Shown here piece by piece: positions 8,702-17,889 of a DNA stretch of 64,000 nucleotides. Numbering within the stretch: the stretch's first letter is position 1; every line of letters starts with the position of its first letter. Made by a program: the position numbers and the translations under genes. Source of the DNA: JBLMYQ01 sp050258375 (GTDB lineage: Bacteria; Bacillota; Clostridia; Acetivibrionales; UBA4821); assembly GCA_050258375.1 (NCBI GenBank), contig JBLMYQ010000034.1, forward strand, positions 62,001-126,000, written 5' to 3'. The notes under the pieces are model-generated. The model saw nothing but the letters and a program-made list of their open reading frames with translations, was not told the DNA's origin and did no database searches.

Positions 8702-9658
8702 TTGGTAGAAGATAAAGATATAAAAACGCCCAAGTCACCATTTGCAATGAGGCAAAACGAAGTAAAAGTCTTCGATGGCAAGGAAGGCTACGCTTCAGTA
8801 AACCAAGTAGTGTTCAAAGTTGATATGGGCTATATTAACGAAATACATTTTACAATTCTAGAAATAATTAATGAATTGGAATTTATTACCTCCAGACAGT
8901 TATATCAGCTATTAACTCTTCGTGGTATTGAGATAAAATCTCAGGACAAGGTTAATGATAAATTGGAGGATTTAATTAAAAGCAAAGTAATAACCAGATA
9001 TTACTTTTCAAGTGATGAGGGCAAAGGCATATTCAGAGTTTACTGCCTTGAGAAGATTGGAAAGCATCTTTTGTCTTCAAGGAACATAAAGTGTGACTGG
9101 GTACCTACGGACAATACAAAACCCGTGTATATGCTCAAAAGGAAATTAGCAGCTAATCAAGTTCTGCTTGCATATCTAAGAAAAGTTAAAGCCTATAAGG
9201 ATTTTAGGGTTGAACCTGTTTTAATTTCTAAGAAACAAAACAGCAGATTCAAGCCTTCGCTTTCTATAGGTTTAGTCAAAGACGGAAAAACCACAGATTT
9301 TATGTTTGATATTGTAAGAAGAAATGCAGGGTGGCCTGAAAAGCTGTATGAGAAGCTTATATTGTATAAAGAATTTTATGAATATTTTCAATCAAAAGAT
9401 TGTGGCTACGAAAGACCTCCACAGCTTATAATGGTTGGTGAAGATGACGCTCACCTAATAGAGATATTCAAGATAATTACAAAAAATAAGATCGTACTTA
9501 AAGGTATAGAAATGTATTACTCTACAGATTTACGCCAGCTCGATGACTCACTTGAGAAATCATTGATTTCATTCAGATATGACGAATCAAAAGGAAAATA
9601 CATTATGGATATACTTGAAGTTGATCTGTTGGCAGGGGAAGTTCTACCCTCGCTGTAA
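8702..9658 (+). CDS. Replication-relaxation-like protein
   Basis: 318 aa from a TTG at 8702; the nearby ATG at 8693 reads ATG ATT TAA and cannot be used. Residues 45-125 look like a winged helix (ITSRQLYQLLTLRG, then KLEDLIKSKVITRYYF). The C-terminal half (PSLSIGLVKDGKTTDFMFDI) recalls the nuclease-like part of replication-relaxation proteins (PF13814), which in other genomes lie beside TraG/VirD4-like genes. A VirD4-like gene converges from the other side here. DNA binding is inferred; no catalytic residues are certain. Confidence 0.6.
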   Translation: MVEDKDIKTPKSPFAMRQNEVKVFDGKEGYASVNQVVFKVDMGYINEIHFTILEIINELEFITSRQLYQLLTLRGIEIKSQDKVNDKLEDLIKSKVITRYYFSSDEGKGIFRVYCLEKIGKHLLSSRNIKCDWVPTDNTKPVYMLKRKLAANQVLLAYLRKVKAYKDFRVEPVLISKKQNSRFKPSLSIGLVKDGKTTDFMFDIVRRNAGWPEKLYEKLILYKEFYEYFQSKDCGYERPPQLIMVGEDDAHLIEIFKIITKNKIVLKGIEMYYSTDLRQLDDSLEKSLISFRYDESKGKYIMDILEVDLLAGEVLPSL

Positions 9659-9684
9659 AACAATGAATAAATTCAAGAAATAAA

Positions 9685-9716
9685 AAATAGCAAGATTGTT
9701 CTTGCTATTTTTTTAT
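9685..9716 (+). terminator. Terminator of the S1/replication-relaxation unit
   Basis: Hairpin AATAGCAAGA / TTCTTGCTATT followed by a run of seven T, 27 nt after the stop codon. It overlaps the -35 box of the next promoter. Confidence 0.88.
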
Positions 9717-9724
9717 GCTATAAT
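9696..9724 (+). promoter_or_regulatory. Strong sigma-A-type promoter of the standalone RNA
   Basis: TTGTTC at 9696-9701, a 17-nt spacer, then TATAAT at 9719-9724, with an extended -10 TG at 9716-9717. A transcript should start near 9731. No ORF follows on this strand, so the product is an RNA. Confidence 0.75.
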
Positions 9725-9730
9725 ATTATT

Positions 9731-9973
9731 AGATAGAGGTATGGTTTCCCATTTCCTCTTGTGCTCTTCCATAAGTGAAGAGCGGCTGATAGGTAACGAA
9801 AGTACCTAATTTATGGGTGAAAACCTGGAATTTAAAAATACATTCGTTGTGCTTTTACAGTTTCCTAATTGTTGACTGTAAAAGTTTTAAAAAGGTTGAA
9901 TTTCTAAATTTATAGAAATTCAAGCGGTATCGAAATAAAAATAAAGCTTCTTAATATAAGAAGCTTTATTTTT
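9731..9973 (+). ncRNA. Multi-hairpin standalone non-coding RNA, class not identified
   Basis: About 240 nt between a near-consensus promoter and a strong terminator, without a usable ORF. Six hairpins can be drawn: 9735-9759 (AGAGG..CCTCT with inner ATGG..CCAT), 9763-9783 (GCTCTTC/GAAGAGC), 9791-9807 (AGGTA/TACCT), 9815-9826 (GGGT-GAAA-ACCT tetraloop), 9852-9884 (CTTTTACAGT/ACTGTAAAAG) and 9898-9921 (GAATTTCTA/TAGAAATTC). The 5' and 3' ends do not form a long closing stem, arguing against 6S RNA, and SRP and RNase P motifs are absent. The raiA-type RNAs of Firmicutes are a class worth testing. Confidence 0.65.
9940..9973. terminator. Bidirectional terminator (RNA and VirD4-like gene)
   Basis: Perfect stem AAAGCTTCTTA / TAAGAAGCTTT with a 3-nt loop. 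T-rich tracts follow on both strands, so it can end the RNA on the plus strand and the VirD4-like gene (stop at 9993) on the minus strand. Confidence 0.85.
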
Positions 9974-9992
9974 TATATTTATAAATGATATC

Positions 9993-12626
9993 TTATCCCT
10001 GCTTAACTTCTATCTTTATCTTCCCACTTTTATCAAGAATATTAGGATTTTCTACCTGGTCCTCTTCAATTGGCTGCACATCAATTATGCCAGGCAAAGG
10101 CTGCATCCCTGCAAGAGCAGTTCCCATTTCAACTGAAAAGTCATCAACCACCGGCATTTGTTTATTATCTGTCTGAATTTCTGTTATTATTTCTTTTAAT
10201 GCATCCATTTCTTCAGAAGATAACTTATCACTTTTAAATGATGCCTGCATATTCTCGCTTAATGATATATCAGGTTCTGCTTTAATATTTTCAACCTTCT
10301 TTGGCACCTCAGCTTGTGGATATGCTGCCATTGGCTGAACAGAATATACTTGGCCCATGAAAGATGAATTAGAAACAGCATCTTCGCTTGGGACCGTACT
10401 ATACGATGTAGCTACCGAATCATATTGCGGTGCAGATTCTCTATCTTCGTCCCTCCTACTCTCATGAAGTCTGTATTTTTCAAAGTTATATGCCTTAATT
10501 GGGTGCTCCTGATAATATTTTTCTTCAACAAAGTTAGTTTTTCCATCACCTATTATAGTCTTGCCAGCACTATTTTTTGTTTTATATTTTATAGCCTTAA
10601 ACGGCTGGTATTGTATGGTTATTCCAGGATGCAAATGGTCCCAGCCAAGTCCTTGTGTTGCTGACGGAGTTTCTGTACTTCCACTATTACTCATAGTCCA
10701 CAGCAAGTCTTTACCGAATGCTTCTTGCCAGTACTGGGTATCTTCAACATTTGTATCTCCGAAAATGATTTGCGTTTTTGTATTAGCCAGAACAACCTGT
10801 TTATAGTACCTCATAGATTTTGTTCTTTCAAGCTGTGACAGATTCTGAATAGCAACAATAAGTCCACATCTGTACTTTCTGAAAAGTGTGAAGCAGGTTT
10901 CAGTTTCTTTATTAACAAAATCCGGAAACTCATCTATATAAATAAAGAACGGTGTTCTGGTATTTTCACTCCCGGGTCTTCTTAATACTGCATCCTGAAA
11001 TGCAAGAATAAAAAACATACCAAACGCCTTGGAAAGTATACTTCCCATTGGTCCTCTTCTTGTACAAACTGTTAAGGCCTTACCGGTTACAAGAATGTCA
11101 TCAAAATCTATATTGTTCGATCTACTGCACAGTAGTCTCTTAACATCTTTTCTTCTAAGCAGGTTATCCAACTGGGTTATTGCTCCATATAAGAACTGCT
11201 CAGTTGCTCTTCTTCCGCTTCCTACGCCACCTGCAATCGGAATACCTCTATCATTAAGCGGCGGTTTATAGAAGTTCTTTTCAAAGTAAGCAATTAAAAT
11301 CTTATATTCCTGACATAAAACAGGGTCTCTTTTCATCTCTTCGCACATTTCTTCAACAAGCTCATAATTATGAAGAAATTCAAGCATATCTTCAAGTGTT
11401 GGAAGAACTCCCCCATGCATCGTCGGATACATTACTTTTAAAAGAATAGAAAGATTTTCAATAGCCTGTTGTGTAACCTGTTGGAAAAATAGGTTACTGT
11501 CTGCCGGATTATCACTTTCATACATTCCCTTAAGAACGTTTGATATTATGCTGGCTATTTTTGCAGGTTCTTTTCCTATAAACGGATTAATACCCACTGA
11601 ATCTTCATCCATTGGGTCAACAACAATACACTCCACTCCAAAATTATTGGCAATCTTTCTAAAATTCTTTGCATATTCTCCGTCAGGGTCAACAACGCCT
11701 ACACCTAAATCTCTGTAAAGTATTTCTCCTGTAGCATCATTCCTATACCTAATCATATCATTTATTTCTTTATAGAACTGTTCTTCTTTTCCACTTAAAG
11801 GCTTCAGGTGCGAAAGAGAAAAGCTTTTATTAAGTTCTTCATTACTTAAAGGTGCATCAACATATGCAAGTCCTTTTTCGAGTGCCTTGTATCCCAGTTC
11901 TTTAGAAAGCTCTCTAAAAAAATATTTTCTTTCTATATCTATAGCACCCATTGGTAAAAGCAAGGTTGACGTCTTACCCGTACCAGTAGCCCCCTGAATA
12001 AGTGTTGCTTCCAATCTTTTTGCTTCCGGAGTAGTAATCGGCTTATTTGTCTTTTTGTCTAAACAAATTGTAACCTCACATGTAAGAGGTCCCATTGGAG
12101 CAACTTCCTTGCTATGCATTCCAAAATCTAGCGCCGGGAGAAAGAAACCTGTATCTCTTTCGTTCAGGAAATCTTTTGTCAAATGAATAAAGTAAAACGC
12201 TGCAATTATAGGAAGGTAGAATGTTGCCGCTCTCATTGCATTGTTGAGCATTTCAATTGGTACAGCATCTATTCTGGGTCTTAATATAGATACCAATTCC
12301 CATAAAAGCATATTTATATACTGTGCAATTGCACCAAATATCAAAATTATTATACAAAAAGCTGAAAATCTAAAATATGTATATTTCGCTTGGACTCCTT
12401 TAACCAGGCTTGAAGAAAGAACCGTTGCAAAAGCAGCAGCCGGAATAAATATATAAAGAGTAAACAGATAGGCATTATAATCCATACTTCCTATATGATG
12501 AATATATATGTATGCAATTTCTCTTAGCTCCATCAAAGCAATCAATATACTAAATATGTACAACCCTATAGGTGTAAGGTCATATTTTTCAATTTTAAAT
12601 TTTGCTAAAAATTTTGAAAGACTCAA
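9993..12626 (-). CDS. VirD4/TraG-like type IV coupling ATPase
   Basis: 877 aa. About four membrane segments lie in residues 20-150. A P-loop QGATGTGKTS at 211-220 and the Walker B strand FFIYIDEFPDFV near 560 follow, with DPDGEYA near 313 and a TraD/TraG-type substrate-recognition segment in between. The ~160-residue tail is low-complexity and acidic. The family pumps DNA or proteins into type IV secretion channels. No relaxase or other VirB gene is visible here; the gene follows the Tad pilus locus on the same strand. Its partner may be the replication-relaxation-like gene across the RNA. Confidence 0.8.
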   Translation of the reverse strand: MSLSKFLAKFKIEKYDLTPIGLYIFSILIALMELREIAYIYIHHIGSMDYNAYLFTLYIFIPAAAFATVLSSSLVKGVQAKYTYFRFSAFCIIILIFGAIAQYINMLLWELVSILRPRIDAVPIEMLNNAMRAATFYLPIIAAFYFIHLTKDFLNERDTGFFLPALDFGMHSKEVAPMGPLTCEVTICLDKKTNKPITTPEAKRLEATLIQGATGTGKTSTLLLPMGAIDIERKYFFRELSKELGYKALEKGLAYVDAPLSNEELNKSFSLSHLKPLSGKEEQFYKEINDMIRYRNDATGEILYRDLGVGVVDPDGEYAKNFRKIANNFGVECIVVDPMDEDSVGINPFIGKEPAKIASIISNVLKGMYESDNPADSNLFFQQVTQQAIENLSILLKVMYPTMHGGVLPTLEDMLEFLHNYELVEEMCEEMKRDPVLCQEYKILIAYFEKNFYKPPLNDRGIPIAGGVGSGRRATEQFLYGAITQLDNLLRRKDVKRLLCSRSNNIDFDDILVTGKALTVCTRRGPMGSILSKAFGMFFILAFQDAVLRRPGSENTRTPFFIYIDEFPDFVNKETETCFTLFRKYRCGLIVAIQNLSQLERTKSMRYYKQVVLANTKTQIIFGDTNVEDTQYWQEAFGKDLLWTMSNSGSTETPSATQGLGWDHLHPGITIQYQPFKAIKYKTKNSAGKTIIGDGKTNFVEEKYYQEHPIKAYNFEKYRLHESRRDEDRESAPQYDSVATSYSTVPSEDAVSNSSFMGQVYSVQPMAAYPQAEVPKKVENIKAEPDISLSENMQASFKSDKLSSEEMDALKEIITEIQTDNKQMPVVDDFSVEMGTALAGMQPLPGIIDVQPIEEDQVENPNILDKSGKIKIEVKQG

Positions 12627-12718
12627 TATGATTCAACCCCCAAAATCTTATTATATATAATAATACTTGTTTTTTCAAAATACTCCTCCTTATATTATCC
12701 TATATATTTTATCAAAAT

Positions 12719-13243
12719 TCAATATAGATTAGAAGAAATGATGAAATTAAAAGAAACTCCAAGTATTATTGCATAACTGAATCTGAAAACCCCGTTACTA
12801 GCCTTCAGGTTATCATATTCAGCTAGAGAATACGTTAGGAAACATGACTTTATATAATCCATTAAGTACTTAAATCTTTTAAGAGCATTTTTGTTTACTG
12901 ATATTATAATCAAAGCCAGTATTCCACCCGCAATAAACGAATAGATTATGCTGTTTATAACAAAACTCATCCCCATTATTGCGCCAATTGAGCCAAAGCA
13001 TTTAATATCACCTGCGCCAAGCATCCTTAGCATAAATAATGGAAACATAATTAGTACCGGAAACACAATTCCACATAGAGAGTTGATAAATCCACTAACT
13101 CCATTCTCGCAAAAGCCTGTAATAAAACCAACAATCATAAATGGTAAAATTATTGCATTTTTTATTTTTTTTGTTTTAATATCACAAATAAGAGACAAAA
13201 TAAGAAGCATTACAAGCAAAAAGCTTTTAATGATGTAAATCAC
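12719..13243 (-). CDS. tadV: Prepilin peptidase of the Tad system (TadV/CpaA, A24 family)
   Basis: 174 aa from a GTG that overlaps the upstream stop by four bases (GTGA). Polytopic. The two aspartyl-protease sites are present: D21 in LICDIKTKKIKN and the GxGD motif in LGAGDIKCFG. It would process the Flp prepilin and perhaps the TadE-like pseudopilins at the inner face of the membrane. It lacks the methyltransferase domain of PilD, as usual for TadV. Confidence 0.88.
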   Translation of the reverse strand: MIYIIKSFLLVMLLILSLICDIKTKKIKNAIILPFMIVGFITGFCENGVSGFINSLCGIVFPVLIMFPLFMLRMLGAGDIKCFGSIGAIMGMSFVINSIIYSFIAGGILALIIISVNKNALKRFKYLMDYIKSCFLTYSLAEYDNLKASNGVFRFSYAIILGVSFNFIISSNLY

Positions 13244-14199
13244 TTTATGCCCTCACTATTATCAAAATTCAATATATTTCTTAAACCAATTTTCTTTTTG
13301 CTGACTATGTATCTGATAGCAAAAATCTCTGCAGAAAATGCAATTAGTATGATTCCAAAAAATACGTTCAAATCATTACTGCCTAAAAATTGATAAGCTA
13401 AAACAATTGACAGTATTATAAGAATCTGTAATATCCCTCCCAAAGCAAGAATTCTAAATTTATCATATTTTTTTTTATTTATATTAATGTTCATCTTTTC
13501 AGAATCATTTTTCACAGAGCTTTCTGCATTTTGTTGTTTTTCAGCTAAACCAATGTCAGGAATAGAAATCTTAAAATCCTCTTCTATGCCAATTCCATTA
13601 AACCTTTTATCCTTGAATCCTTTTTGTTTCTGAATTCCTTCTAAAATAAAATTAAAATCTTCAAGGTTGAAGTCATTAGTTTTCAGGTATGTCATAATTG
13701 TCTCTATAAAAGCATCATGGGCTCGCCCTTCTTCAGTCATGTTATCAATAAGATAAAGAGCAAACCTTTTTATGTTTTCATGCAAATCTTCATTCAGGTT
13801 TATCGGGACATATATCAAGGATATCTCCAAGCTGTCAGGAGTTATAAATATATAATTTCCATTAATAATATAATTTTTTTTATCAAGCAGATAATTAGCA
13901 CCTTCACTCAGAGCTCTTAATAAATTTTTAAGTATTTGTACCACTTCTTGTCTTTCTATTCTGGTGTTTTCCAAAAATCTGGAAACAGAATCCCTTGAAG
14001 CTGTCTCGTAAGCTATAGATGTCTTATCATTTTTTCTTCTTACAGCAAAAGGCACAAAGAAAGCTGAGGGATTGCTCTGTATCATTTTTACCTGATAATC
14101 AATTACTTTTTCATTATCAGCAAGTTTCAGTACAATACAAGATCCCTGCATATCCTTCTCATATGCTTTGGCTGTTCTTTCATTCGCTGTTATTTGCAT
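13240..14199 (-). CDS. DUF6382-type protein of the Tad locus
   Basis: 319 aa with a good GGGAGGAG ribosome site. The N-terminal ~190 residues resemble the DUF6382 domain found in clostridial Tad clusters (VPINLNEDLHENIKRFALYL). Two close hydrophobic helices near residues 255-300 would place it in the membrane with the large domain in the cytoplasm. Similar genes often carry a C-terminal FHA domain; none is seen here. Its overlap with tadV and place in the operon suggest a pilus-assembly accessory role; the biochemical function is unknown. Confidence 0.65.
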   Translation of the reverse strand: MQITANERTAKAYEKDMQGSCIVLKLADNEKVIDYQVKMIQSNPSAFFVPFAVRRKNDKTSIAYETASRDSVSRFLENTRIERQEVVQILKNLLRALSEGANYLLDKKNYIINGNYIFITPDSLEISLIYVPINLNEDLHENIKRFALYLIDNMTEEGRAHDAFIETIMTYLKTNDFNLEDFNFILEGIQKQKGFKDKRFNGIGIEEDFKISIPDIGLAEKQQNAESSVKNDSEKMNININKKKYDKFRILALGGILQILIILSIVLAYQFLGSNDLNVFFGIILIAFSAEIFAIRYIVSKKKIGLRNILNFDNSEGIK

Positions 14200-14211
14200 A
14201 TAAGCTCCTCC

Positions 14212-15441
14212 CTAAAGTTCATCAATGATTAACTCAACATTATCTCCTTTTGCACTCTTCTTGCATTCTTCAAATAACCTGTTATAGCTTTCGTTCCTTG
14301 AGCCCTTTGGAATTACTATTATTACTCTGCGGAAATTGATATCTTTAGCTTCTACATAGTATTCAATGGTTCTTCCACTCTCATCACGTGTCTTACTATC
14401 TTTGTCAAAGCATTCTAAGTTTCTGACTGCCTTTTTTATTTCTGAAATAGCTCTCTGAGGTTTATTTTTATATGTAGCCGCATTAAGGTTTATACTTGTG
14501 ACCAGAGTTGCTGTTCCATATTCAAACTTTGTTATTGTTTTGAAGTTATATGGAAGATTTCTCCCATAGATTTTCTGAATTTTCCTACCCCTTTCGAAAT
14601 CTTCAAGACTCCAAATATTCTCTTCATCCTGAAATTCTCCATCAAGCCAAGCCCTGACCTTTACCCGCTGAACAATAGAAATCTTGGGTACAATATTCAA
14701 TGGGATGGGTGCTTTTATATTGTATTTCACAATAATTTCAATATTTTTACCGTCATAAAACATTTTAGAATTATTAAAATCCAAACCCGAAAAACCCTTA
14801 TCAATATTTAGCCTCTTTAATCTGATGTTGATATCTTCTTCATCCTGAGCTTTTAAATATTTTAATAAGCAAGCCTTAGTCAATGGCTTTAAAAGCACCT
14901 CCGCTTTTATACCTTCAAAGCCTTGTTTAGCGAATGCGCTGATTATATATTTAATTTCCTGCCTGGGATTATCCGCAATTTCATCGGCAATCTTTTTTGT
15001 ATCTTCAAATTTTTTATTTAAGTTTTCAACTGATTGGTTTATCTCATCAAAGTCATCAACTGCCCCATCTACATCAAGAAGACTTATACCTTTAACCCCC
15101 TCATCAATTTTTTGTTTTGCATTCTTGGGGAAAGACTTGAAACAATCATAAGTATCAACCAATGTTCTAATCTGGCTTTCAACCCTTTGGCTGCCTTCTT
15201 GCAGACCCTTATTTGCTGTATCGTGAATCGCCTGCAATCCTGCAGCAGAATAGATATAGGAGCAAGAAGCTATTTCATCAGCAACTTCAGATATGGCATG
15301 CTGAATCAGTTCCTGTACATAAATAACCTTCAATATAAAAGCAATGGCTAAGACCGCACAAATAAATGCCGGCAGCCCAATTGCAGCCTCAACCGTTACA
15401 GAGCCTTTATTATGCAGCTCTCCATTCAATTTCTGTTTCAT
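14212..15441 (-). CDS. TadE-like pseudopilin with long extracellular domain
   Basis: 409 aa. The N-terminus GSVTVEAAIGLPAFICAVLA is a prepilin-like signal: short basic leader, Gly, Glu at position +5 or +6 and a single hydrophobic helix. The remaining ~360 residues are a hydrophilic exported domain. Start ATG behind AGAAGGGTGAGGC. It belongs to the TadE/TadF class of minor pilins and is probably cleaved by TadV. Two copies of a 38-bp repeat lie between it and the upstream gene. Confidence 0.72.
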   Translation of the reverse strand: MKQKLNGELHNKGSVTVEAAIGLPAFICAVLAIAFILKVIYVQELIQHAISEVADEIASCSYIYSAAGLQAIHDTANKGLQEGSQRVESQIRTLVDTYDCFKSFPKNAKQKIDEGVKGISLLDVDGAVDDFDEINQSVENLNKKFEDTKKIADEIADNPRQEIKYIISAFAKQGFEGIKAEVLLKPLTKACLLKYLKAQDEEDINIRLKRLNIDKGFSGLDFNNSKMFYDGKNIEIIVKYNIKAPIPLNIVPKISIVQRVKVRAWLDGEFQDEENIWSLEDFERGRKIQKIYGRNLPYNFKTITKFEYGTATLVTSINLNAATYKNKPQRAISEIKKAVRNLECFDKDSKTRDESGRTIEYYVEAKDINFRRVIIVIPKGSRNESYNRLFEECKKSAKGDNVELIIDEL

Positions 15442-15452
15442 GCCTCACCCTT

Positions 15453-15528
15453 CTATTATCTGAATTGGGCGGACCATTGTCTCGCCCCTACTATTACCTA
15501 AATTGGGCGAGCCAATGTCTCGCCCCTA
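15453..15528. repeat. Tandem 38-bp palindromic repeat, two copies
   Basis: Units at 15453-15490 and 15491-15528. Each contains an inverted repeat of the form GGGCGAG-N-CTCGCCC (perfect in copy 2: GGGCGAGCCAATGTCTCGCC). They fill the gap between two tad-locus genes and may act as mRNA hairpins or be a dispersed REP-like element. Confidence 0.75.
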
Positions 15529-15534
15529 CTATAA

Positions 15535-17889
15535 TCAATACCCCCGATAAAGAACAATTTTAAAATTATGTCGCGAGCCATCTCTGGTTCTTACGCTTGC
15601 CGGCATAAATGCCTTGGTAATAAACAGATACTTCATTGAAATATCTGCCTCAACGCGAATATAAGAATTATATCCGGATAGCTTCTTACCAGATTTGAGC
15701 TGTATCAAATCTTGAATTCTATTTATCTTATCATCTGAATTTTCCATCAAAAGAAAAATTCTAAGATAATCATGATATGACAGCCCAAGCTGATTTTTAT
15801 CAGCACTTGAGTCTTCAAACTTTTTAAATGCAGGAACAGTCTCGCCCTCCATCAATTTATCTAAATCATTTAAAGCATCAAGCATTCCCCATCCCGATAA
15901 AATCAGATTCTGAATGACAGGCTCTGCCAGTCCAAAAGACCATGCACTTGCTGCTGAGGCTATAGACACAGCCTCTTCTACTTTTTGCGGATTTCTATAT
16001 ACATTTACAGTATCAATAGCAAATCTAATCACCAAAATCTGCCCTTTTGCAAAAGCGGCATTAAGCTTGTCCGAAGTATTTCCAAAGAGGATATACTCAA
16101 CCTCACATTCAACAGTATTTTGTTTTTGTCTTCCCCTCAAATCCTTACGGGCATTAGTACCATTTTTCAATTCAGGCACTGCACTGCTAAACATACCCAG
16201 AATATACTCATCCACATAAAGCTCATCTCTGCATGATATCATTCCGTTAGTCACAAGCCTGTTGAACCATTCTCCTATTTGGGTTACTAAATCGAAGGCT
16301 TTTTCAGAAAAATCATTGGTTCCGAAATCAATCTCATTTTGAATATTTTCAAAAGCAAAATTCTCTTTATCTAAAATCCGGCTGTTTTGTTCTGTAGATT
16401 TATTTTTTAAGATAACATCATAAAGCTTTTTATACTCATTATCCTGCTTGGTAAAATCCTGGCTCATACTCTTGTTCGGATATTCACCCTTCTTTTTATA
16501 TGAAGGTAGTTCCTTTTGTTTTTCTTTTATTATGCTTCTTTTATTATCTTTACCTATCTTTAATTTATCTTTTGCTTTTTTACCTGCTTCTTTTCTGGGA
16601 TCATTCCCTTCCACAGTTAAAAATGGGGGTTTAATAACCTGCAAGCCTATATCATTTTTAAAGTTCTTAAGACTTATTATCTTCGAAAATATGTATCTAT
16701 CAGCGAATTCATTAGAAATGCCGCAGCTATTATCAAATAGCTTAATCTCTTTGGAAACTGAAGCAATCACCTTAAAATTCGAATCAATCTTACCTAACAG
16801 CTCATCAACAATTTGTCTTTCAGGAATTTTGGCTTCAATTTCATTAATACAGGTTTTTCTGTTTCCTGCATTTGTACCTCTTAATATCTCATTTGATAGA
16901 TTTTTTATATAATCGCTGGATTTATTATTGATATTACTATTAACATATTCCTTTAAGGATGAAATTCTGATTTTAATATCGGCTATATTTAATCTCAGCC
17001 TATTACAATACATTATGGCATTTTCACATAATTTGCTGTACATTTCCAAGTATTTATTTACTTTTACAAGAGCTTTTTCTTTTTTGTTTTTCGCTTTATT
17101 TTCCATGCTTAAAGCAGAATACAATTTAGTTAATAAAGAAGCAATACTCTGTGTTTTTTTCAAGCTGTCCTTTGCTTCTCTTGCCTTTTCAACCTTTTTC
17201 CTGATATCCAGTACCTTCTTTTTGCATATAAGATATTCCTTAGTTGAGTCAGTATATTCTTTCACCAAGTCTTGAAAATAGTTATAATCAAATTTGTTAA
17301 TTTGTTTACCAATCTGATTTATATTTTGAGTGTCATTAGCAATGTCCATAAACACTTTATCAATCCGCATTTTCATCTCTGACAGCTCAACAATTTTGCC
17401 AGTATCAGCCATTGCTTTGGCTTTCCCTACAAAGGATTCCGCAACCTGCTTGGGCGCTCTGTATTTCATATATTCAACAATCTGCCTTTTGATAACCGGA
17501 TTCTCTGTAAGATTATATACAGGCACAGCTTTTATATCCTCAACCCTGTATCCGTATAAATCGAGAAAAGGCTTGCTGCTTTTATCTATTAAAAGGCTTG
17601 ATGCAATATATTCCTTAATTGCATTTCTAATATTTTCAGCATTATTGTCATTCAGCACAAACAAACCGAATTTGTCCTTTAATGTTTTATCGTAGCCTGC
17701 CAGCACAGACGAAACTGCACTGTCAATCGACCTCTTTATTTGTATCTCTGCAGTAGATATTCTTGCAGCATCAATAAGAATTCCTGCTATGACAATCATT
17801 GCAATGAATATAATACATAAATAAACCGTTATTGCCCCAGTTTCACGTTTAATCAAACCTCGCTTCATCTCCTGCAAAATAATCCGCAA
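15535..17889 (-). CDS. DUF5702/TadG-like pilus-locus protein
   Basis: 784 aa. An N-terminal TadG-like anchor (GAITVYLCIIFIAMIVIAGI) is followed by SVLAGYDKTLKDKFGLFVL, which resembles the start of clostridial DUF5702 proteins. Residues ~180-320 are Lys/Glu-rich and likely coiled coil; the C-terminal half is a globular exported domain. The start is uncertain: TTG at 17889 lacks a ribosome site, while ATG at 17868 has GGAG directly abutting it. Either way it overlaps the upstream gene, implying translational coupling. Probably a minor pilin or pilus-tip protein. Confidence 0.65.
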   Translation of the reverse strand: MRIILQEMKRGLIKRETGAITVYLCIIFIAMIVIAGILIDAARISTAEIQIKRSIDSAVSSVLAGYDKTLKDKFGLFVLNDNNAENIRNAIKEYIASSLLIDKSSKPFLDLYGYRVEDIKAVPVYNLTENPVIKRQIVEYMKYRAPKQVAESFVGKAKAMADTGKIVELSEMKMRIDKVFMDIANDTQNINQIGKQINKFDYNYFQDLVKEYTDSTKEYLICKKKVLDIRKKVEKAREAKDSLKKTQSIASLLTKLYSALSMENKAKNKKEKALVKVNKYLEMYSKLCENAIMYCNRLRLNIADIKIRISSLKEYVNSNINNKSSDYIKNLSNEILRGTNAGNRKTCINEIEAKIPERQIVDELLGKIDSNFKVIASVSKEIKLFDNSCGISNEFADRYIFSKIISLKNFKNDIGLQVIKPPFLTVEGNDPRKEAGKKAKDKLKIGKDNKRSIIKEKQKELPSYKKKGEYPNKSMSQDFTKQDNEYKKLYDVILKNKSTEQNSRILDKENFAFENIQNEIDFGTNDFSEKAFDLVTQIGEWFNRLVTNGMISCRDELYVDEYILGMFSSAVPELKNGTNARKDLRGRQKQNTVECEVEYILFGNTSDKLNAAFAKGQILVIRFAIDTVNVYRNPQKVEEAVSIASAASAWSFGLAEPVIQNLILSGWGMLDALNDLDKLMEGETVPAFKKFEDSSADKNQLGLSYHDYLRIFLLMENSDDKINRIQDLIQLKSGKKLSGYNSYIRVEADISMKYLFITKAFMPASVRTRDGSRHNFKIVLYRGY

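Noticed and set aside
9731..9973. 6S RNA, SRP RNA or a known metabolite riboswitch
   Set aside because: No long end-to-end helix with central bubble, no SRP GGAA/GNAR apical motif, and the RNA ends at its own terminator with no gene following on that strand.
15453..15528. Mini CRISPR array
   Set aside because: The two 38-bp units are directly adjacent with no spacers, and no cas gene is near.
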